A DNA stretch of 64,000 nt from Rozella allomycis CSF55 (taxonomy: Eukaryota > Rozellomycota). The notes under the pieces are model-generated. The model ran no database searches and was not told the origin of the DNA. It saw only the letters and a program-made list of their open reading frames with translations. Made by a program: the position numbers and the translations under genes. Below are positions 47,337 through 57,966 of the stretch, piece by piece (the first letter of the stretch is position 1; each line of letters starts with the position of its first letter). Where the stretch lies: contig KE560678.1 of assembly GCA_000442015.1 (NCBI GenBank), positions 1 to 64,000 of the forward strand, in the 5' to 3' direction.

Positions 47337-47597
47337 TTATAGTTTACTTCGCAATATTGTACGAGCGGCATATAAAAAATTTACAAGCTGTCGTCTCAGA
47401 GTGCTGTTTTCAGAATAAGTTTGATAAGCATCCATTTGTCGTCCTAAACCCACTAGTCTTTGACAAGAAAACTCGGTACCTCGAATGAGAAACCTTTCTT
47501 CATTTAATACAGCCACAGCATTTAGCAACAACAAACTGAATAAAAGTATGGAGCCTATTCCAAACATTTGTGAAATTTCGCTGTCGTACTTTCGCAT
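47337..47597 (-). CDS. YOS1: Yos1 / IER3IP1-like ER-Golgi protein
   Basis: Intronless 86-aa protein, the usual family size. It has an N-terminal hydrophobic segment IGSILLFSLLLLNAVAVLNE followed by the signature EERFL, and C-terminal RRQLVNFLYAARTILR. The family has a second membrane segment at the very C-terminus, which is short or missing here. Yos1 works with Yip1-Yif1 in COPII transport. Confidence 0.82.
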   Translation of the reverse strand: MRKYDSEISQMFGIGSILLFSLLLLNAVAVLNEERFLIRGTEFSCQRLVGLGRQMDAYQTYSENSTLRRQLVNFLYAARTILRSKL

Positions 47598-47705
47598 AAA
47601 ATGCCAAAAATATTAAAGATGTAATAAATTTTGAAATCCACGCATTGTTTTAAATCGGTTTTTTGTTTTCACAATTTTGTTATCACGAAAAAGGAAATTT
47701 GTGAA

Positions 47706-48698
47706 ATGAATGTCCTGTCCAGATATCGAATTGCCCTCTTTTCCCAACATTGTCAATTAAAAAATATAAATAGGAGTTATTCTTGGTGGTCATATTTAAA
47801 AGGAAAAAAGATTACCGAAAACCAGAATCAACAACAAGTTGAAATTGCAGAACCATTGACAGTTGAAATACAAGATAAATCATCTCCACTTAATAATATT
47901 GAGACTAAGGAAGAGAATATTCTTGATGCTAAAGGAAGCGATCAAGAAGTGATTCAAAAATTGGACAGTGGCAATGAAGGGGTCCAAAGCGATTATCGCC
48001 AAGTTCCAGTTTATAATATTAAGAATGTTCCTGAGATATTTCAAAAATATACTTTGTTCATTAAACTGTTGGCAGAACAGCAAGCTAAAGAAATGACACA
48101 GGAATCTATTAGAAAAGTTAGTGTTTGTAGGTAATGAAAATTTCATTCTATAGTTAGGCACGATCCACCCCTTATTTTTCACGAATTGAATCATATGTAT
48201 AATAAGTATGAGAACTTTGAACCAATTGATCCTGTTGACATCATTGTGCCAGAAACTGAAGTAATTACCAAATATTATAAATTCTAGTTTGAAGTCATAT
48301 CTAAAATATTTGATCATAGCTGGAAAAAGACGGCTATATTCAGCAGAGTTCTTTTTGGATTGACTTTAAATGAAGCTGAAATTCAATGTCAATTCCAAAA
48401 GAAAAAAGCCGCGACGCTACTTAAAATACCGATTAGTGTTTGTATTAGAAAATGTATTCAAAAAGGATGGGATCCATCTGTCGCAACAATTAGTCACATT
48501 GTTACGAATAAGAAGCACGTGAAAAAGAGCGTAATAAAGCGCGCAAAAGGACGCTATAACCTCATCAGAGCCAGATTTTGTCAGGTTCGAATTTACGTCA
48601 CAAAACAAAAAGTCCTTAAAATTCGCCATGCGGGCTGGGATGAAGTGGTTCCGAAATTGGACAAACCTATTTACAACAAAAGACTTGAATACTATTAA
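47706..48698 (+). CDS. MRPL22: Mitochondrial large-subunit ribosomal protein uL22m
   Basis: Three exons with 27-nt introns give 312 aa. The N-terminus (MNVLSRYRIALFSQHCQLKN) is basic and amphipathic, fitting a mitochondrial presequence, and is followed by a low-complexity acidic region. The C-terminal half is the L22 fold, ending with the beta-hairpin that lines the exit tunnel: KRAKGRYNLIRARFCQVRIY. The segment FSRVLFGLTLNEAEIQCQFQ is typical of the mitochondrial branch. Confidence 0.8.
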
Positions 48699-48772
48699 AT
48701 TTATTTTAAACACATTATTCTTTTAATATTTTACCTTAATTCTTCAATCGACATTATAACCCTGGCTCAAAA

Positions 48773-49641
48773 ATGGCAAGAAACAGAGAAAAGGCCAAAT
48801 CAATGTTCTATCGTTTCCATGTTGGGAATTTAGTAGAGCAAGGTTTGGCTGCTGCACCATATCGACCTACTACGACAGAAGGCACATATGTTCCAGATCA
48901 TGCCAAAAAGTATCGACGGGAGATTATAAGAGAAATAGCTGAAAAAATAACCCGAATTCAAGATGGTAAATATTTCTTATGCATTATTATTAGAAAAGCT
49001 TACTGAATTTGAGGTCAGACAGCTAAATGACGAGATTAACAAATTATTCAGAGAGAAAGGTGCGTGGGAGTACAAAATTTTGGAACTTGGAGGAAAATTC
49101 AAAGTATTTCTATATTTCATATAGTATTAGGGTCATAGGCCGGATGAAGTTGAGGCCGCTTACCTTCCTGGAGACAGAACATATCGGTATTTTGGAAGAG
49201 CAAAAGAGCTTCCTGGAGTGAAAGAACTATTCGAAGCTCAGAAGCCCGTTGAATTTAGAAAGACGAGATTTGAAATGATAAAAGCGATAGATCCAGACTA
49301 TTTCGGATACCGAGACGAAGATGATGGCGTTTTGTTACACATTGAAAGCGAATTTGAAAAGAATGGTATTTAATACAACAAATGTTTAACTAGAACTTAT
49401 AGACGCATTTGAATTATGGAAGATGAAAACGGACGATGGATTTAGCGTTAAAAGCCGGGAAATCGAGGAGCAATTTGAAAAAGAGTTGAATGAAAAAATT
49501 AGTGCATGGAATTTCCCGCCATTAAACACCGAAGTATGTTTAACACACGACGTTCCAATACCCACACAAAAAGATGTTGAAGCCTATTTACTGGAACTTA
49601 AGAAACAAGAAATTCTGGAGAAATACACAAGCAAATCTTAA
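48773..49641 (+). CDS. ISY1: Pre-mRNA splicing factor ISY1
   Basis: NTC-associated factor present in the catalytic (B* and C) spliceosome. Four exons with introns of 28, 27 and 28 nt give 261 aa. MARNREKAKSMFYRFH and VRQLNDEINKLFREKGAWEY are the family signatures, followed by LGGKFKGHRPDEVEAA, GDRTYRYFGRAKELPGVKEL, IDPDYFGYRDEDDGVL and the C-terminal VPIPTQKDVEAYLLELKK. All are contiguous only after splicing. Confidence 0.96.
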
Positions 49642-49701
49642 TGTAGAAATAAAACTTTTTTTATCAAGTTAAAAATTTTGATAGGATATTTTCGGTTTTT
49701 T

Positions 49702-51591
49702 ATGCTGATTTTGTATGCCACACAAACAGGGACTGCCCAATATGTCGCAGAGAGAATAGCGAAAGACGCATACAGAAAGGCTGTAGATTTTAGAATAAGG
49801 GGAATGGACGAGATAGATTACGTAAAAAAACCAGATTTGTTATCTTCTAGCTAGATTTACCAAATGAGAAGGTTATAATATTTGTGTGCTCAACTACTGG
49901 AGATGGCGAAGCTCCTGAACAAATGGTTAATCTATGGAAATTCCTGCTCAAACGTTCACTACCTGGAGATTTCTTGGCTGACGTTTCTTGCTCAGTTTTT
50001 GGTCTCGGGGATTCTTCATACGCAAAGTAGACAAATATTTATATTATATCTAGATTCAATTATCCAGCAAAAAAGCTATGGAAAAGGCTTATTCAGCTTG
50101 GCGCCAAAATGATTGGAGATAGAGGTGACGGTGACGACCAGCACCCACTTGGGTAATATTAACTTAATCGAATTAATTATAGGGTAGATGGTGCTTTTTT
50201 ACCTTGGATAAAATCAGTCTGGGAAGGTTTGCGTAACGTGTTACAGTGTGATGTCGACAAGCAAGAAATTACTTCGCTGCCATCAAAGTATAAATTTATT
50301 GAAAAAGAAGAATATAACACAGATATACTAAAGGATAATTCTGCTTTCGTTGTTAAAAATGAAAGAATTACAACTTTCGATCACTTTCAAGATATTCGTT
50401 TGATTACGCTTGACGGGGTATTTGATTACAACCCGGGAGATGTTGCTGCATTAAAGCCCCAGAATTTACCTGAATATGTTGAAAAGTTACTTACAAGACT
50501 TGATTGGCTAAAATATGCTGACACATCTTTTGAATTGACAATTAACAGACCTGACGGATCAAATCATTTTCATAGCAAATGCTGGACGTTAAGAAAACTT
50601 TTGACAGAGGAATTAGATTGTTATTCAATTCCAAGGAAATCGTTTTTTGAAATCTTGGCTCAATTCTCACACGATGAAATGTTTACCGAGAGATTAAATC
50701 ACTTTATATCTCCCGAAGGTTTAGTAAAATATACTAAATATCTTCATTAGGATGATTTCTTAGACTACAATCAAAGAATGAAAAAGACTGTTTTAGAAGT
50801 ACTCGAGGACTTTCCTGGTTTAAAATTCCCTTACGAATATGCTTTTGACGCGTTTCCGTTAATTAAGAGTCGATGTTTCTCCATATCAAGCTGCATTAAA
50901 AATAGAATAGAGTTGGTAGTGGGGATTGTAAATTACAAAACCAAAATGAAAGTCCCCAGAGAAGGATTGTGCACTCGATGGCTTGCAACTCTAACACGTA
51001 AAGGCAGTTAAATAAATTAACAAGAAAATACCAAAGTAAATTTAAGCATCAAGAAAGGGTCATTCACGTTCTCAAACGGAGTTTTACCAACGACTCCAAT
51101 TATACTTTGCTGTGCGGGAACCGGAATAGCCCCGATGAGGTCTTTGATTTACTACCTACTGATTCATCAAGATTTTAAACAAGAAATTTATCTCTTTTTC
51201 GGATGCAGAAATAAGAACAAAGACGACATATTCTATAAAGAATTCAATGAGTTATCAAATTCTTATCCGAATTTTACATACTTTTATGCATATTCAAGAG
51301 ATCAAGTAAATATTGTTCTTGACATTTAATAGCCAAACAAAGTTTACATTCAAAATATCCTGCTTCAGAATCAATCTTTGATTTGGTCTCTAATAAATCA
51401 CAAAAAAGCTTCCGTTTACATTTCTGGGTATAGAAAATGTTTTATTTTTAAATAGAAACACAAGCCTGCCAAAAGAAATTAAGAAATCTTTACTCGAGAT
51501 TTTCACAAACAACTTAAAAAATGATATTATCGCAAATCAACAAATAGAGCAGCTAATAAATGAAAGAAAGATTCAATGGGAAGCTTGGTAG
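49702..51591 (+). CDS. TAH18: NADPH-dependent diflavin reductase (NDOR1/Tah18)
   Basis: Passes electrons from NADPH through FAD and FMN to anamorsin/Dre2 for cytosolic iron-sulfur cluster assembly. Eight exons with introns of 27-30 nt give 564 aa. Flavodoxin domain: ILYATQTGTAQYVAERIAKD, FVCSTTGDGEAPEQMVN, VFGLGDSSYAKFNYPAKKLW. FAD-binding: FPLIKSRCFSISSC. NADPH-binding: PIILCCAGTGIAPMRSLIYY and LFFGCRNKNKDDIFYKEF. It ends IQWEAW; an aromatic C-terminal residue stacking on FAD is typical. Upstream gene ISY1 ends only 60 nt away. DRE2 is not in the window. Confidence 0.95.
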
Positions 51592-51653
51592 AAATAAAAA
51601 TAAAGATATAGGTTTATTAGCTGGCACCTCTGCTAAGCCCCTGTACCCTTGTC

Positions 51654-53087
51654 ATGAAAATTATTCTATTATTCACCACGTGGTTAGGCTTAATCGCTTC
51701 AAATGAGATAAGTTATGATTTTTCTCAAATCCCAAAATGTCACGAAAATGATTTCAAAATAATTGAATCATTTCAGGGTTCACGTCATTATCAGGTACTT
51801 CAGAAAGCTATTCATAATCCTTCCGGCAGCTTAGCCTTGATTAAATATTATTCTTTAAGTAACTCAGAGGCATCAAAGAGACATGTAAAAGAATTTCAAA
51901 GAGAAATACGCGTCCATCACTATGTAAACTCACCCATGATTCAAAAGTTGATTTGCTATAATGAGATGATAACTCCTGGGAGAATGAATATTCTTTACTT
52001 TGCCGTTGAATATTTTGAAGGAGTTCTATTAGAAAAACAATTACAGGCTGGACGTTTTACTATTAGTGAAACAATTGAACTCTTTTACAAAATTTTGGCT
52101 GGTGTTAAAAGCTTACACGCTAGCCTTTTGATCCATGGAAATCTCACACCTTCAAATATTTTGATTAAAGATGGTGTAATTAAGCTGATCAACTTTGAAT
52201 ATTCATCTGCGGAAAATGACTGGGATATAAATGATCACTCTGTATCATCTCCTTACCATATTAAAGATCCTATCTTCACTCTGGCTACGGATCTGTACAG
52301 CATTGGCGTGATCATTTATGAAACCCACTTTTTGTCAACTGCTCCAGAAGCGTATTCTTTAGAAAGGAAAGCGAAAGAGAAGTACCCATCAAAAAGGGTT
52401 GAGAATGATGACAAACCATATTTTATGAATCAAAGAATTTTCAATGCCCTCCTACCATTAATTCAAGTGAACTTGAAAAAGAGAATACTATTCCTTCTAC
52501 CCAAAAATTCTGATGATTTAAACAAAAATTTGTTTAATGAAATTGATTGCAAGGCTATGTCAATGAATGAAGTTTTCAGCTCAAACGCCGTTCTCGATTT
52601 ATTTGTTTCAAAGTATCCATATGAGCAGTTAAAGGAATACTTGGGATCAGTGACTGAAGAGCACATAAATCTAATTGCTACGAAACGGGGGAAAACTTTA
52701 TATCTCGAGAATAGATTGTTGGATCTAAAACAAAAAGAAGAGAAATTGAATTTAAAGTCGCGTGAAGTCGAATCTTCCTCTGAGACTCTTAAGGAAAAGA
52801 TGCAAGCATATGAAACGGCTAAAAAGAACATTTTCAAGCAATTCTATGGACTTGAAGAAATGAAACTTGACGTTGTAAATGAAGCTAGTAGATTAGCCAG
52901 CTTAGTGGAAGAGAGAAATACGTTAGACGATTTTGTAGATAATTTGAAAATAGAAATCGGAAGAGCCAAGGAGGACTATTCAATGTTTATAATGGCTTTT
53001 GAGAAAAAAATGGAGGACCTGGAGGAACTTAAAATGATTGTGGAAAAGGCCGTGGAGAAAACTCATCAAAAATTGATTGATGTTTAA
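51654..53087 (+). CDS. Secreted kinase-fold protein lacking catalytic residues, with coiled-coil tail
   Basis: Intronless 477-aa protein. It starts with a signal peptide (MKIILLFTTWLGLIAS). A protein-kinase-like fold spans about residues 33-290. The VAIK-like Lys is present in LALIKYYSL, and a C-helix Glu follows (EFQREIRVHHYV). The catalytic loop reads LIHGNLTPSNIL: HGN replaces HRD, so the catalytic Asp is Asn. The DFG motif is replaced by NFE (IKLINFEYSS). The alpha-F segment DLYSIGVIIYE is kept. Residues 350-477 are strong coiled coil. I infer an inactive, secreted or lumenal scaffold; a host-directed effector is possible if the organism is a parasite. Confidence 0.8.
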   Translation: MKIILLFTTWLGLIASNEISYDFSQIPKCHENDFKIIESFQGSRHYQVLQKAIHNPSGSLALIKYYSLSNSEASKRHVKEFQREIRVHHYVNSPMIQKLICYNEMITPGRMNILYFAVEYFEGVLLEKQLQAGRFTISETIELFYKILAGVKSLHASLLIHGNLTPSNILIKDGVIKLINFEYSSAENDWDINDHSVSSPYHIKDPIFTLATDLYSIGVIIYETHFLSTAPEAYSLERKAKEKYPSKRVENDDKPYFMNQRIFNALLPLIQVNLKKRILFLLPKNSDDLNKNLFNEIDCKAMSMNEVFSSNAVLDLFVSKYPYEQLKEYLGSVTEEHINLIATKRGKTLYLENRLLDLKQKEEKLNLKSREVESSSETLKEKMQAYETAKKNIFKQFYGLEEMKLDVVNEASRLASLVEERNTLDDFVDNLKIEIGRAKEDYSMFIMAFEKKMEDLEELKMIVEKAVEKTHQKLIDV

Positions 53088-53263
53088 AATGTAAAGTTAA
53101 TAAAGACCTTTTCAATATGATAAATTTTTAGATCTAAAAGATACGTGAAAATTACTGCATATCAGTTACTTAATGACTATTGAATTGTTGATGTTAAAAG
53201 GTCACAGACGGTGTGATTGAAAATTCAATCAGATCTATTTATAGGAATTTCAAGAATTTAAAA

Positions 53264-53908
53264 ATGAGTACGCGACCACGCCACACGATGAAAATTTCTA
53301 CCACCTTCGTTGCTGCTTTACTCGCATCCTTTGCTGCTGCTGAAAGTACTCTTCTTCCTGAAACCATTTCTTTGAGAATATATGGAGGACCTGACTGTTC
53401 TGGTGTACCTATTGTCATCCTTCACGGCGAAAGTGCTGGTGCTCAGGTTGATTTACCAGACAACGCTTGTGTTGCTCCATCTGCTATTACTGATATCGTT
53501 TCCAAGTCTTTCAGTAACGAGTTTGCTGGTATTTTCGGACAAGAAGATGTTAAAAGCGCCCTTCAAGAGATTTCTAAATTTAGAATTGAAATTGTTCGCC
53601 AGAAACCATTGAAAGAAAGCGTAAGTAAACTTGTGAAATACACCCGTGTGATTTCCAAGGACAAGTCTATTCAAGTCCTTGTTCAAGACAACTTGTGCCT
53701 CTCCATCATGGGAACTTCTATGAAGATGTCTTGCGCTGAAGGCAAAATTACAACTCAACAATTTAACGTTGAAAACTGCAAAGGAAAAGCTGATGTAGTT
53801 GACAAGGATTCCATGAATATGTTGTCAACAATGTTTGGTTTCGATGTGCAATGTGGATTCAACGTACACGGAGTTGCTGGAACCGCTTCTATTGAAGAGC
53901 TACCATAA
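53264..53908 (+). CDS. Secreted Cys-containing protein of unknown family
   Basis: Intronless; 214 aa from ATG 53264 or 206 aa from ATG 53288, which begins a textbook signal peptide (MKISTTFVAALLASFAAAES). The mature part has seven cysteines (in GPDCSG, DNACVA, DNLCLS, MSCAE, ENCKG and QCGF among others), suggesting disulfides. No enzyme motif. Codon use differs from neighbours: frequent GCT, GTT, CTT, TCC and AAG codons and higher GC, as expected for a highly expressed gene. Confidence 0.78.
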   Translation: MSTRPRHTMKISTTFVAALLASFAAAESTLLPETISLRIYGGPDCSGVPIVILHGESAGAQVDLPDNACVAPSAITDIVSKSFSNEFAGIFGQEDVKSALQEISKFRIEIVRQKPLKESVSKLVKYTRVISKDKSIQVLVQDNLCLSIMGTSMKMSCAEGKITTQQFNVENCKGKADVVDKDSMNMLSTMFGFDVQCGFNVHGVAGTASIEELP

Positions 53909-53946
53909 AAATTTATTTATAATGCTATTTAAGACTTTATTTTACT

Positions 53947-55347
53947 TTATTTGAAAATATTTGAAAACATTTCTTTAGATTTTTTGTATCGTTTGTTTTC
54001 TAGCTCCAACAATTTCTTTCGCTCCCTTGCAATATCCGAAACATAGTCATTTTTCACAACATTTGGACAACTTTCTAATAATTTTTCAAACGCATTTAGG
54101 TCGTCCTTGGCAGAATCCAAGTCTCGCCCTTGAGAAATATACGCTTGAGCTCTTCTAAATAATGCTTTGAGGTTAGACGGATCTTTTTTAAGAATAATAT
54201 CTGCCTGAGAAATCGCTACTTTATAATCGCCCAATTTTAGTGCGCAAAGAATGTAGTTCAATCTGCAAGAGACTTGGAACCCCTCAATCCAATCTTTTGA
54301 AACACAAGAAGTCGGATCAGATTCTACTAAAGGATCAGACACATTATCTTTTCCTCTGGCGATTTCTGAAAACGATGGAAGCATTAGCAGATTTTCAATG
54401 TAGTCTAACACGAGTGCAAATTTAATAGACGCTTCCTTAAATTTACCCGACTTTACTAAAGAAACTCCTTCGTCTTTAAGCTGAGGTATCTTTTTAACTT
54501 TTTCAATAGCCGACAGTGTAAATGGGTGCTCATTCTCTTCAGTTATAAATTCAAGACATTCAATAGTAAACTCCAAAGGCATCCCGTCCAATTGATAAAG
54601 CTCTGAATAAGTGTCCAAATCTTCCATGAATCCGGCAGCGCAAGTTTTCTTTCCACCATTCTTCTTGTCTCTTATCTTCCTTAAAGCGATTTCTAGTTGA
54701 ATATATCCTTTAGACAGAGAATTAGACAATACGAATACAGATTTTTCTCCGACATTCATAGTTTTTACTATTTGTTCTAATGGCGGAAAGGAGAATGATT
54801 TATTCAAAAGGAGCTCGAAAGGTTCACCCGACTCTTTTGTGTCTGTTATTACATTTATCTTATTGCACACTGATAAAAAATCAGTTTGTTGCCCAGTTTT
54901 GCAAGATTCTCCCTCATGTGTTGGCTTGCAGGAGCTAGCATGATGATTACAATTCACATGTGCATGGCAATCTTTAGCATCATGTTTCTTCTCATCATCA
55001 GACTCATGCTCATCATCACCTTCAGTAATTTTCCGTTCCTTATGTTTATTAATGTCCACCCCCATAAATTTACTTAACAACTCTGAAGGGCTATCTTCTG
55101 ATATCCGTTCACATTCATTTTTGACTTTGTTACAAATATTTTCAAAATTTTCTTTATTATCTATGTGAAGGGGTATGGTAGAAACTCGCAGATGCATCTT
55201 CACTTTAGATGCTGACCATTTGGTGTCGCAAATCTTTCCAGGTTTGAAGATTAATTTGTACATGTCGTTGTTTATTTTGGAAAAGTCTGTTAAATCTAAA
55301 GTTGGATGGGATAATTTTGAAATCCAGTCTGTTTGTGTTGAACTCAT
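53947..55347 (-). CDS. AIP/XAP2-like co-chaperone (FKBP-like + TPR) with His/Cys-rich insert
   Basis: Intronless 466-aa protein. N-terminal and middle parts match a PPIase-like fold of the AIP family (KPGKICDTKWSASK; PFELLLNKSFSFPPLEQIVK; MNVGEKSVFVLSN). Three TPRs follow (PQLKDEGVSLVKSGKFKEAS, then CALKLGDYKVAISQADIILK and ALFRRAQAYISQGRDLDSAK), which in this family bind the Hsp90/Hsp70 EEVD tail. Residues 111-149 are an acidic then His/Cys-rich insert with CHAHVNCNHHASSC at its core, not usual for AIP. Its start codon is 21 nt from the divergent UBE2O start. Confidence 0.85.
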   Translation of the reverse strand: MSSTQTDWISKLSHPTLDLTDFSKINNDMYKLIFKPGKICDTKWSASKVKMHLRVSTIPLHIDNKENFENICNKVKNECERISEDSPSELLSKFMGVDINKHKERKITEGDDEHESDDEKKHDAKDCHAHVNCNHHASSCKPTHEGESCKTGQQTDFLSVCNKINVITDTKESGEPFELLLNKSFSFPPLEQIVKTMNVGEKSVFVLSNSLSKGYIQLEIALRKIRDKKNGGKKTCAAGFMEDLDTYSELYQLDGMPLEFTIECLEFITEENEHPFTLSAIEKVKKIPQLKDEGVSLVKSGKFKEASIKFALVLDYIENLLMLPSFSEIARGKDNVSDPLVESDPTSCVSKDWIEGFQVSCRLNYILCALKLGDYKVAISQADIILKKDPSNLKALFRRAQAYISQGRDLDSAKDDLNAFEKLLESCPNVVKNDYVSDIARERKKLLELENKRYKKSKEMFSNIFK

Positions 55348-55368
55348 TTAGAATTTTTCGGAAATCAT

Positions 55369-57779
55369 ATGAATGTGTTTCACGAAGATGTAGTGTGTTT
55401 AAAGGATAAGATTGATGTAAAAGGTGTTGTTTCTGATACTATATTTGAAAATCAATCTATTCCTAAAGATTGTGTTGAAGTGTCATGGCATCAAGAACCT
55501 TATCCCGTGGAAATTATCGATAAGAAAGATTTGATAGTCACTAATAGATATCCTTTTTGTCTTATATTATTTTAAGATTGATTTTCCTTAATTTCAAATC
55601 GTTTTTACCGAGTGACATTGTTATGGATCCAAACGATCCTAGGAAGCTGCAGGGACTTGTAGTAAATACTAGAAGTGTATTGCATGTTCAAAACTGTTTT
55701 GATGATTCAAAGAAAGAATATGTTGTTGGAGATGATATGGTAGATATTGAAAAGGAATTTCTTGTTCAGGAAGGATCGTGGGTCAAATATAATGACTGGA
55801 TAGGAATTGTTATTGAAGTATGATAATGGTAAATCTAATAATTTAGGTGAAAACTGACTTTTATATTGCATTCAGCAATGGTGCAGTTTGCATACCAAAA
55901 GACTCAACAAAGTGTAGGCCGGCAAATGAAATAGACGAAGACTCTTATTGGTATGAAAGACATTTACCAGGACAAGTTATGATTTCAAAAAGATCTAATT
56001 TTGAAAAGGGAAAGTGGATTAAAGGATCATTTAAGAGTGCATCACATCATTGGAAAGGGGTACTAATGAAGACGGCCCATAAGAGTGTTTCGGTGATATG
56101 GAAAACAGTTAATCCAATTTTGCCCAATGATTCTGAAATTCTATCGTCTCCAAAAACTTTGTATGGCAATGAATTGAATAATTTGGAGGTATTTGACACA
56201 TTTTTATTATCTAAAATAAACATTGGATCAGTTGTGAAACTAAAGAAAGAAGCACTTGAAAACTTTAAAGATTTACCGATTGCCTGTAGCGATGAAAATT
56301 TCATGAACTATTGGATGGTTGTCGATCAAAAGACAACCGTAGATGTGCATTGGCAGGATGGGAAAATAGAAAATGAAATTTCTTCAGAGAAAATAATTCC
56401 AATTTTAGAGGCTGGTGAAACTGATTTGAGTGCCACTGAATTTGTTAAAAAGAATGAATCTGATAAATTAGGCATTTTGCAAAGTTTTGATCCTAATGAA
56501 AGAACTTGTACAGTAGGGTGGATCTCGAGTAACAGTGGAATGGTTGAAGGTGAATTGGAAGAATTAAGTATTTACGATGTTAAGGCAGACCCACAAGTTT
56601 CATTTTACATTATGAACATTGTGTTAAAAATAGATTCGATCCAAGACCCGAATAGCTGGGCTGGTGAAATAAGAAATATTTTGCCGAATGGATTAATTGA
56701 AGTTAGATGGACGACGGGGGTTACAGAAAATATTCCTTTCAAACATTTACATTTTGTTTATGATAGTTCTCAAGTTGATGACGAAGATCTTGAAGATATT
56801 TGTTATCCCCATGTAGATGACGATTGGATGACAATTGCAAGTGACGAGAATTCGGAAATAGATCAACAAGAAGAAAAAATATCTTTTGTAGATCTAGATC
56901 TAACTAAAAAGTTTAATATTTTGAGTATTAATGGAGATAACAAAGATTCTTTTAGCATTGATGAAAATGCACCATTAGATCATCTATTTTTACACAAAAC
57001 AATTCAATTTGCATCAAACGCAGCCAATGTGGCCATAAGGAAAGATTTTAAACTTTTAAAGGAATTACCTGAAAACATTTACGTTACAACTTTTGAAGAT
57101 AGAATAGATCTATTTAGGTCTATCATAATTGGATCCAAAGGTACCGTTTATGAATACGCAATGTTTCTATTTGATATTCAGCTTTCATCTAAACATCCAT
57201 TTGAACCTCCATCCGCGTATTACCATTGTTGGACTGATGGGCTAGGAAAATTAAATCCAAATCTCTATGAAAATGGAAATAGTAATTTTCATTTTTATTT
57301 TTTATCTAGTTTGTTTATCTCTACTTGGAACATGGGAAGGATTTGAAAAGGAAACTTGGTCTTCAAATTCTTCCATTTACCAATTATTACTTTCTCTTCA
57401 AGCTCTTGTTCTCGTCAGAGAACCTTACTACAATGAAGCGGGCTACACAAAATATCAGGGAACTGATGAAGGTCAAGTAGCTTCCATTCGATACTTGGAA
57501 AACGCTTTTCTGGGTTCCGTTAAATCAATTTTACATATCTTAAATCATCCACCATCTAATTATGAGGCTCTGGTTAAATTCTACTATATAGATTGCGGAA
57601 ATTTAGAAAAAGTCATTCAAAGGTGCGAAGCATTAGTACATTCCTCACAAGAACACGAAGAAAACATTTGTTCTTGGTATGATTCCACCAATCAAGATCA
57701 ATTCCCTCTTAAAAGAATTTCAAAAGGTGGCGCGAAATTGTTAACCCCCATCATAGAAACCTTGAAATCTTTTATTTAA
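55369..57779 (+). CDS. UBE2O: UBE2O-like E2/E3 hybrid ubiquitin-conjugating enzyme
   Basis: A large E2 that also recognises substrates, known for removing unassembled proteins. Tudor/SH3-like repeats fill the first half (VSWHQEPYPVEI; VHWQDGKIENEI; EVRWTTGVTENI, fitting the V-x-W-x-D/T-G pattern). The UBC domain is at the C-terminus: SKGTVYEYAMFLFDIQ, YHCWTDGLGKLNPNLYENGN, then ICLSLLGTWEGFEKETW with the active-site Cys, then LVLVREPYYNEAGYTKYQGT. The Cys lies at the junction of a 28-nt intron and is visible only after splicing. The first intron (55548-55612) has U12-type signals; see findings. Confidence 0.93.
55548..55612 (+). other. Probable U12-type (AT-AG or AT-AC) intron
   Basis: In-frame coding on both sides cannot be joined with any GT-AG pair, but the 5' end ATATCCTTTTT matches the U12 donor consensus perfectly and TTTTCCTTAAT (55582-55592) matches the U12 branch-site consensus. 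An AG acceptor at 55611-55612 keeps the frame; an AC at 55607-55608 would not. Length 61-65 nt, about twice that of the other introns here. Confidence 0.6.
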
Positions 57780-57966
57780 TAAAATAACAGTTTCAATTTT
57801 TTTGACAACATAGTTTATAGTACATGCAAATCTAAGCAAACTCTATACACTCAACTCCAACAATTGATAACTTTGAGATTTATTATAGTTAAAGATTTTT
57901 ATTCCAAAAATTGAAGCACTTGTTGACCCTTCCCAGTTGCCAAGCTTTTGAAAAATACAAAACACA

